From the NCBI GenBank assembly GCA_030848705.1, contig CM061244.1, positions 113,695,111 to 113,759,110 of the forward strand: DNA of 64,000 nt. The letters are read 5' to 3'. Below, in pieces: positions 56,351-64,000 of the stretch. The notes beneath the pieces were generated by a model. The model had not been told where the DNA came from. It saw nothing but the letters and a program-made list of their open reading frames with translations, and searched no databases. A program made the position numbers and the translations under genes. Every line of letters starts with the position of its first letter. Position 1 is the first letter of the stretch. The stretch comes from Heracleum sosnowskyi (lineage: Eukaryota; Streptophyta; Magnoliopsida; Apiales; Apiaceae).

Positions 56351-56894
56351 TGTTAGATATAATTGCTGACGTTTGTTTATCAGTGTTTAAGCAACAGGTA
56401 CTAACCAGAGTTTATCAGAAGCCGGTCAGAGTTTATTTAAAGTCTGACAGGGTGAAGAGTTTAAAGGAAGCCGGTCAGAGTTTATTTAAAGTCTGACAGG
56501 GTGATAGTTGAATTAGCTGTCGGTGCTGAATTGAAGATTCTAGAAGCAATATATTCTGAAGATGGAAAGAAGCAGAATATATTGATACAGCTAAGGAAAC
56601 AGAATAGAAGATAAGAAGCAATCCTTAATTGATATAACTTGTATAGCTAATTTGTAGGAATATCAATTAGATAAGGATTGTGTAACTGTGTACTATATAA
56701 ACACAGATAGGTTATCCCTAGAAGGGATGCGAACATTGAATATATTATTCTTGTAACCTAGTAGCTCTTTGTGATTCATTAACATCACTAAGAGAGAATT
56801 ATTTAATATAATTCAGTTTGTTGATTTACAAACTTGTGTTCTTAATTGTTATTCTCATACATACTTGATTATATATTGTGTATTCGGCCTAACA
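56351..56894 (+). repeat. Copia 5' LTR
   Basis: It starts TGTTAGATAT and ends GGCCTAACA, with 6-bp inverted ends TGTTAG/CTAACA. A TATATAAA box lies at 56694. A 49-bp direct duplication (GCCGGTCAGA at 56421 and 56470) lies in U3. Confidence 0.88.
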
Positions 56895-56896
56895 AT

Positions 56897-56908
56897 TGGT
56901 ATCAGAGC
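56897..56908 (+). promoter_or_regulatory. Primer-binding site (initiator Met-tRNA)
   Basis: TGGTATCAGAGC, two bases after the 5' LTR, is the canonical Copia primer site. Confidence 0.92.
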
Positions 56909-56957
56909 CAAGGCTGTTTAATATATACAGTTTTACGATTCAAACACAGTATTAATC

Positions 56958-59283
56958 ATGTCTGAAGAAAATCAAACTGCTCCTAAGGCTGAACAGGTTA
57001 AGCCCAATTCTGTGAGTCGATATGAAACAATCAGGGTTCCAATTCTCAGGCCAGTAGAGTATCCGATTTGGAAGGTGAAGATGACCATGTTTCTGGAGGC
57101 TACAGATCCAGAATACCTTGACAGAATCTATGATGGTCCTCATATGCCGACTAAATTGTCCCCTGTTGTTGATGGTCAAGAACAAAAGACTGTTCCAAAG
57201 GAAAAGAAAGATATGACTCCTGAGGACATCTCATCAATTGCAAAAGATGCAAAGGTTAGACATCTTCTCCACAGTGCTTTAGATAATGTTATGTCTAACA
57301 GAGTAATTGGCTGCAAAACTGCCAAAGAGATATGGGATGCTTTAGAAGTCAGATGCCAGGGAACAGGTGCTATCAAGAAGAACAGAAAGACAATACTCAC
57401 ACAGGAGTATGAGCACTTTGATTCAAGAACTAATGAAACCTTGACTGAGACTTATGACAGATTTTGCAAATTGTTGAATGATCTGTCTCTGGTTGATAAA
57501 GAATATGAGCTTGAAGAGTCTAATCTCAAGTTTCTGTTATCTCTACCTGAAAAGTGGGATTTAAAGACAACCACAATAAGAGATAATTATGAGCTTGCTG
57601 ATACAGATCTTGATGAAATCTATGGGTTATTGAAAACTCATGAACTGGAGATAGAACAAAGGAATAGAAGATTGAGTAAAAAAGACAAAATCTGTTGCTC
57701 TCAAAGTTGAGGAGAAGCCCATTAAGAAGGAATCATCAAGGAAGAAAGCCAAGGGAAAGGCTTTAGTTATTAAATCTGAAAGTGAGTCATCAAACTCTGA
57801 TGATGACTCAAACTCTGATGAAGCTTCTGACTCTGAGGATGATGAAGAACAGATGATGCAAATGGCTGCATTGATGGTGAAGACCTTCAAGAAGATGGGA
57901 TTCAAGAACTTCAAGAAGGGAAAGAGATTCTCAAGGAAAGATTCAAACTCTGAAAGGAGAAGTTTCAGAAAGTCTGATGGAAGGGAGACCAAATCTGGTA
58001 AGAAGGATAAATCTGAAATCCAGTGCTACAGGTGTAAGGAGATGGGTCACTATGCCCCAGAGTGCAAGAAAGGCAAATCTGAGAAAGCACTCATCTCTAA
58101 AGGCAAAGACTGGGCAGATACTTCAGACTCTGATGATGGAGAAAATTATGCTCTTATGGCAACTGTCAGAGATGAGACTGGATCATCTGAAAATAAGGTA
58201 CCCCTAACTACTTATGCTTATGATACTGATAATATATCTGAGTTAAGAGTATATCTGAAAAGTGTTCATGTTAGCTATAGGGATCAGACTTTAGAAAATG
58301 AGAGAATTAAATCTGAGAATCTTAGTCTCAAAGATAGAAACAAGTTTCTTGAAGGAGAACTTGAAAAGATGAAGCAGATTCAAAAAGAAAGAGATGATGT
58401 TGTTTATGTAGAACAGGAGTTGCTGAAAAGATATAAGCAATTAGAATCTGATCTAGAAAAAGAAAGAAAAATAATCAAAACTTGGACAGATTCTGGAAGA
58501 GACACTCATCAAGTGTTTCAGACTGATTCTGTAGGTTTAGGTTATTGTGAAAATGATGAACTTAGGTTTAAAGATAAGGTTAAGGTAAAACCACAACTTA
58601 AACCTGTGAAATTTGTTCCAGAAGCCAATAAGTTAAAATCTGTTGTAATAAGGGAAGCTGATATGGAATCAGATGAAGCCTGTGAAAAACAGGAAAATAT
58701 TATAACAGAAAACCTTATGGAAATAGAAGCTGTTAGAAAACCAGTAAAAACTTGTGAAAAACAGGTTAATGTTGGTTTGATGACAGGAAAACAGTTCAAA
58801 CTTAAGCTCAAAGAGGTAAAGTCTGCCATGAAACCTAAAGGGTCCAAGAAAAATAGGAATGGAAAAATAGGCATAAATAATAGAAATAATCATATGCCTA
58901 ATGCTGGTGCTTCAAGGAAAACATGTTACAATTGTGGTAGTTCTAATCATCTTGCTAGATTTTGCAATAAGAACAAACATATTAATTCTTTACCTTCTAC
59001 TTCAGAAGTAAAAAATGATTGTGTTAAAATAAGACCACAGACTTTATGCACACATTGTGGGAGCACTTGGCATTCTATTTACACATGTAGGAGTTATCAT
59101 GCAATTTATCATAATTATTATGAGCTAAAACCCAACTTGAAATGGGTTAGAGCAAACTCTGCTAGTGTAAAATCTGACAATGTTAGTTTAAACTCTGATA
59201 ATACTGATTCCGCTGCAAAAGCTAACACTGTTAAGAAAGGCAAAGGATCCAAGCAAGTCTGGATCCTTAAAACTAACACTTAG
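56958..59283 (+). pseudogene. Sirevirus-like gag, frameshifted
   Basis: The ATG at 56958 (MSEENQTAPK) opens a UBN2-type gag with WDALEVRCQGT and FDSRTNETLTETYDRF. At the A run 57678-57683 the frame shifts; skipping one A restores KTKSVALKVEEKP and reading continues to TAG at 59281-59283. The second part has acidic Ser/Asp tracts, a knuckle CYRCKEMGHYAPEC (58024), a coiled-coil-like Lys/Glu stretch (about 58270-58480) and two more knuckles CYNCGSSNHLARFC (58924) and CTHCGSTWHSIYTC (59048). A long gag with several knuckles is typical of Sireviruses. It would form the particle and bind RNA. Confidence 0.85.
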
Positions 59284-59296
59284 TGTTTGTTTGTGA

Positions 59297-61330
59297 TTGC
59301 AGGGTATAAAAGAGAGCACACTTATCTTGGACAGTGGATGCTCAGGACATATGACTGGAAATAAGGCCCTGCTATCAGACTTTAAGGAGAAGGCTGGCCC
59401 AAAGGTTTCCTATGGAGATGGCAACATAGGACACACTCTGGGATATGGCAATATCAATCTTGGAAGTGTCATCATTACAAATGTAGCTCTAGTCTCAGGA
59501 CTCAAGCATAATCTGCTATCTGTGAGTCAAATCTGTGACAGAGGAAACCATGTAGATTTTCACACTGAATACTGTGAAGTTATCAGTAAATCTACTGGAA
59601 AAGTTGTTCTAGTTGGACACAGGCACAACAACATTTATGAAGCAAGTTTGGTAACAAACTCTGATGGAAGAACAGTGTGTCTGACTGCAAGAATGTCAAA
59701 TGAAGAGAGTTGGAACTGGCATAAGAAGCTCTCTCATCTCAATTTGAACAACATCAATGAGCTAATAAGAAAGGATCTTGTAAGGGGACTCCCAAAATCA
59801 ATACTCAGTCTAGATGGCTTATGTGATTCTTGTCAAAAAGCCAAGCAAAGGAAGTCATCTTTCAAGAGCAAATCTGAATCTTCAGTAGTGGAACCTTATC
59901 ATCTTCTACATGTTGATCTCTTTGGACCAGTGAATATGATGTCCATGGGCAGAAAGAAATATGCTCTAGTAATTGTTGATGAATATACTAGATATACATG
60001 GGTCTATTTCTTGTCAAAGAAGGATGAAACTGCTCAAACTCTGATGGATCATGTAAATCTATTGGACAAAGGATCACAGCACAAAGTCAAAATTATAAGG
60101 AGTGATAATGGAACTGAATTCAGAAACTCAATTCTGGAAGCTTTCTGCAAGGAAAGAGGAGTGAAACAAGAGTTTTCTGCACCTGGAACTCCACAACAAA
60201 ATGGTGTAGTTGAAAGGAAGAACAGAACTTTAATTGAAGCAGCCAGAACTATGTTTGATGAAGCAAAATTACCAACATACTTCTGGGCAGAAGCTGTTCA
60301 AACTGCTTGTTTTACTCAAAATGCAACATTGATCAACAAGCATGGGAAAACACCATATGAGATGGTGAAAAATAAGAAGCCAAATTTGAAATATTTTCAT
60401 ATATTTGGATGCAAATGCTTTGTGTTGAAGACTCATCCTGAACAGTTGACCAAGTTCGAGCTAAAAGCTGATGAAGGAATCTTTGTTGGCTATCCATTGT
60501 CAACAAAAGCATTCAGAGTCTACAATCTGAGAACTAAAGTGATCATGGAATCCATACATGTGTCATTTGATGATAAGAAAATAACTGGACTTGATGACTT
60601 AAATGGATATGATCAACTGCGTTTTGAAAATGAAGGTTTACTCTCTGATGATGTAAACTCTGATGAAGCAGTACCGACAAACTCTGATGAAGCGGTTCTG
60701 ACAAACTCTGACGAAGCATACTCTGAACCTCTACTGGTAAATACTGGAGAAACTGGAAATTCTCAAATTGAACAAAATAGAGAACCAGTTGAGGGGGAGC
60801 GTGAAGAAGCTCAACAAGACACAGCAAGTGAGTCAGTTGAGGAAACTGATTCAAACTCTGACAGTTCAAACTCTGAACCATCCAATTCAGGGGGAGCCTC
60901 AGATAATGCAGAAAATCAACATATGAATCAGGAGAGCATGGATCAAGGGGGAGGATCCAATAATGATGCAAGAAACCACTTACCAACAGCAAGAAAGTGG
61001 ACACAGGCACACACACCTGATCTCATAATTGGAGATCCTGATGCTAGTGTGAGAACTAGAAGTGCGACAAATAATGAGTGTCTGTATCATGCTTTCTTGT
61101 CTCAAACAGAACCAAAGAAAGTGGAGGAAGCTCTTCAAGATGCTAATTGGATTACAGCAATGCAAGAAGAGTTAAATGAATTTGAAAGAAATGAAGTCTG
61201 GACACTTGTACCTAGACCAAAGAATAGATCAATTGTAGGTACAAAGTGGGTTTTCAGAAACAAGACTGACAGTGAAGCTACTTTTACAAGATTGGTAAAT
61301 GAACTTGGAATGATCTCTGGTTCTGACTAG
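59297..61330 (+). pseudogene. Sirevirus-like pol with in-frame loss of RT-RNase H
   Basis: The frame follows the gag stop by 13 bases in a different phase and has no ATG at its start. It encodes protease (ILDSGCSGHMTG), the integrase zinc region (NWHKKLSHLNLNN...CDSCQKAKQ) and a full integrase core (D of HVDLFGP, D of RSDNGTEF, E of GVVERKN). Then come a Ser/Glu-rich linker and the beginning of RT (RSIVGTKWVFRNKTD). At about 61270 it switches to SEATFTRLVNELGMIS, which is normally the last stretch of Copia pol. Most of RT and all of RNase H are therefore missing, yet the frame is kept. The copy cannot make its own cDNA. Confidence 0.85.
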
Positions 61331-62800
61331 AGATACGGGTTAGACTCAAACTATACATGTTTGCTTTTTATGTTCATGATTTCTTACATGTGTTAACTGT
61401 TATGTGCACCAGCATGTTAAACTCTGATGGTAAACACTGACAGTTAAATTCTGTCAGTAAACTCTGTGAAGTGTCAGTCATACTCTGTCGGTTAAACTCT
61501 GATGCTAAACTCTGTTAGTCATAAAATGTTGGTCATACTCTGATTGTTACAGTTTAATGCTATACTCTGATTGTAATTTTGTCTGAAACATATGGACCAA
61601 TGAAGAAATTTGTATGAAGCATAATTCTCAGTAAGTAACTGTGAATCCTTAAGAGTTGTATAGATTCTGATCTCAAATATGTGCAGTAAGTTTAACACAG
61701 CATGATACTGTCTCTATATTTATACCATCTCTTAGTTTATTGATCCTATACAATGAGCTTGTATTAGCTGTTTGCATTTCCTCTCATAAGTTAATTATAT
61801 TTACTGATGAAAAGTCTAAACTCTGATTCTTAATTACAAATAATTCACCCTCAAATCAAAAGATGCCAAACAGAGCACAAATTTCTTTGAGATCATGTTG
61901 AGCCTAGGAAGATCCAGGAACTTATTGTATGAAATAAGGGCTAAAATCTTTGATTTTTGGTGACTAGTGCCAACCACTGATTACTGAAAAAATAAAAAAA
62001 TTAAAAAAAAAAAATTAAAAAAAATATATAAAGAAAGGGGGTGAAAAACAAAAGATATATCCAAATGAAAGGATATCAGTATACAGAGTTTAGATATAAA
62101 ATCATATTTTATGTTATACATGAGAGTTTAGGTAACCAGTTTTTACTGCTTTAGTTTGTGGATTTTATGCACTTTGAGATGATCTAAATATTGATTTCGG
62201 TAAACTCTGCTATTGCACACACATATTTTCACACCTGTACAGATTGAGAAAAGAGTTTATTGACAAAGAAGGATAAATGGTAAACACTGATGTATTGTGT
62301 GACATATGCCGAGGTAACTTTGTTTTAATCTCTGATGGTTAAAATAATTTCTTTGTTTCAGACATTTTATAATTTTGAGATTAGACATTTGTTTTGAAAA
62401 TTTAAAAAGAGTATGATTGGAAAGTTGTTCAAGAATGTTTTAAACAGAGGAGAGAGGTTAATTGCATAGAAAAGTGTAACAGGCGGTAATTATTGCTGTT
62501 TTTACTGCGCATGCGTATTGGAAACTGCCAATTATGTGCTGTCAGTAACTGCATGTGTGACACGTGTCCCATTTACATGCTTACAGGAGTAAGACAGTTG
62601 TGTATTAATGATTAAAAACTCTTCAGTTTTTAATCTTTAATTTTTTTTTTAAAAATACAATACACACATCTTCAGTTAAACTTTTCACATCTTACTCATA
62701 CACATCTATTACCACACACACATAGTCACAAACACCTTTCTACACATAAACTCTGTTAAGCTTTCGCATCAATTACTTGTTCTTTCTTCAAAATCTTCTA
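61331..62800 (+). other. Sirevirus 3' non-coding region before the extra ORF
   Basis: No open frame. The word AACTCTGATG and close variants recur at about 61420-61560, 61819, 62200, 62280 and 62748. An A-rich tract lies near 61985-62025. The last 150 bp, with T-rich then ACACAC-rich sequence, look like a leader for the ORF at 62801. Confidence 0.5.
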
Positions 62801-64000
62801 ATGGCAACCACAGCTTTCGTTTCGTCTGGGTTAGAGTTCGTTCCAAACAACTATACCGCGCCACTAAACACTGTAAACGCACCAGAAGCATTTCATATGA
62901 TTCAAAAGTTTCTTGCTCAGTCAGCGATTGGGCGTGCTTTAGTTGAACCAGCCAAACTTTCTGGTTTACAAATCAAGGCGTTCTGGGAGTCAGGGGTTTA
63001 TGATGATGGTGGTGAAACTGGGAACCCATCCATAATCTTTGAGTTTGAAGAAACAGAGTATGTTATTACTGCTGGTACTATTCGAGCTGCAATGGGGTTT
63101 CCTGAGTATCCTTCCTACACTGTTGGAATGGGTGATGAGGATTTAATACGAATGATGCGAGAGATTGGTTACTCTGGGCCATTGACAAAGATTTGGCAAC
63201 TCAAAAGGCCGTTTCTGCGCAAGGAATGGAGTTTCTTCTTCGATTGCATCACGAGGACATTTGGAAAGAAATGCACAAATTGGGATGCTATTCCCACAGA
63301 CAGTCTGCAAATCGGGTATTCTTTATTATATGATAATCATTTTGATTTTGCACGACTTGTTTTGACTAACTTAGGGGAGAAGATGACAGAGAATAGAGGA
63401 GTTGTTTATTTTTCTAGATTCTGTCAGCTTTTGTTTTCTTATTGTGTTGAAGGAGTAAATGTAATTGAAGCAAATGTTTCTTGTTTTAAATTACATAAGA
63501 GGGTATTTACTGATCTAGTAAATAAAGATGTTAAGAAAGGAGTTGTTGGAGACTTGTTGCTACCTGCCTCAATGCAACAGTTTTTAAATGCTCAAGTCAA
63601 TTCATCAACTCAAGAAGTACCTTCTTTAATTTCTGTTAATCCTGCAAGAGGTGGTAGAACTAAGCATATGGGTTCTAAGCCAGCTAGGATTTCTAAACCA
63701 ACTTCTGAAGCTGAACCTTCTGTGTCTCCATCACAAAGGTTAAAGAAGTCCAAAACCAGAGCATTTAAAAGAAAAGTAAGGGCACAAAGACCTCGTTCTG
63801 AAGAAGCAAGAGTATCTGATAGTGAAGATGAAATAGAGGCTTCTTAGACTCTGAGCAAAAGAAGAAAGCTTGTAGCCACTTATCTTTTTGATGAGGAGGA
63901 AGAAGCTGAATTGCCTGTAAACTCTGAAATGGTAATTCAGGAAGCTGTTCTAAGGGAAACTACTATGCTCTCAGAGGATAGAGCAAATCTTGATGAATCT
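62801..64000 (+). pseudogene. Extra Sirevirus ORF (env-like position), one in-frame TAG
   Basis: The ATG at 62801 (MATTAFVSSGLEFVP) gives 348 residues up to TAG at 63845-63847. The same frame then stays open for 51 more codons to the window edge (TLSKRRKLVATYLFDEEEE and so on). The N-terminal ~230 residues look globular (IKAFWESGVYDDGG, LRKEWSFFFDCITRTFGKKC, QIGYSLLYDNHFDFARLVL), and the C-terminal part is basic with KRKVR. I see no signal peptide or clear membrane span. Its position downstream of pol is where Sireviruses carry env-like genes, but I cannot assign a function. The TAG may be a point mutation or a leaky stop. Confidence 0.6.

Larger units (their letters stand above)
56351..64000 (+). 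mobile_element. Sirevirus-like Copia retrotransposon, runs off the window
   Basis: The 5' LTR (56351-56894), a Met-tRNA primer site, a long gag with three CCHC knuckles, a truncated pol and an extra ORF downstream of pol give the Sirevirus plan. The 3' LTR is beyond the window. It inserted into the Gypsy at 52186-56350. Frameshift, deletion and nonsense damage make it non-autonomous. Confidence 0.85.

Overview
This is nuclear DNA from a flowering plant, most likely a eudicot. The window is AT-rich and transposon-dense. It holds one clearly intact single-exon host protein gene, a class I TCP transcription factor of the TCP14/TCP15 type (49647-50771), and one complete nuclear tRNA-Arg(TCG) gene (12996-13069). 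A third possible host gene is a small TATA-driven transcription unit with two tandem, covarying microRNA-like hairpins (15657-15966). Nothing in the sequence fixes the species.

Layout. 1-2347: AT-rich DNA with the 3' end of a LINE, a decayed LTR fragment and a Helitron-like repeat. 2348-7806: a complete, very young Ty1/Copia element on the minus strand with a 1506-residue gag-pol, 5-bp target duplications and LTRs that differ only by a 3-bp indel. 7807-15277: AT-rich repeats and a Helitron-like cluster that surrounds the tRNA gene and holds one solo Gypsy LTR. 15278-16270: the microRNA-like locus, next to a cullin-3-like pseudogene fragment.

16543-28316 is a layered nest. A ~360-bp tandem duplication was hit separately in each copy. 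Copy A took a hAT-like element that itself contains a second hAT element and an 8.3-kb Tat-type Ty3/Gypsy retrotransposon, plus a solo LTR. Copy B took a GAGCTCG-rich hAT MITE. Each copy is therefore the empty site for insertions in the other. 28317-31700: Helitron-like termini, including a 2.5-kb candidate Helitron with exon-like pieces.

31801-44410: a Mutator-like MITE, then a pair of ~1.7-2.0-kb inverted repeat arms around an 8.7-kb core. The core holds a tRNA-derived SINE, a Harbinger-like MITE and a large minus-strand Helitron candidate with several exon-like fragments. 44411-51797: the low-copy neighbourhood of the TCP gene, with one Stowaway MITE and an LTR/PBS fragment.

51798-64000: a minus-strand Gypsy of the same family as the first. 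Only its LTR and tandem-repeat-rich 3' region are visible. It is interrupted at 56351 by a plus-strand Sirevirus-like Copia that runs off the window. That Copia has a frameshifted gag, a pol with an in-frame loss of most of RT-RNase H, and an extra downstream ORF broken by a single TAG.

The most unusual signals are the covarying tandem hairpins, the tandem arrays inside the Gypsy 3' regions, the recurring AACTCTGA word throughout the Sirevirus-like element, and the reciprocal empty sites.
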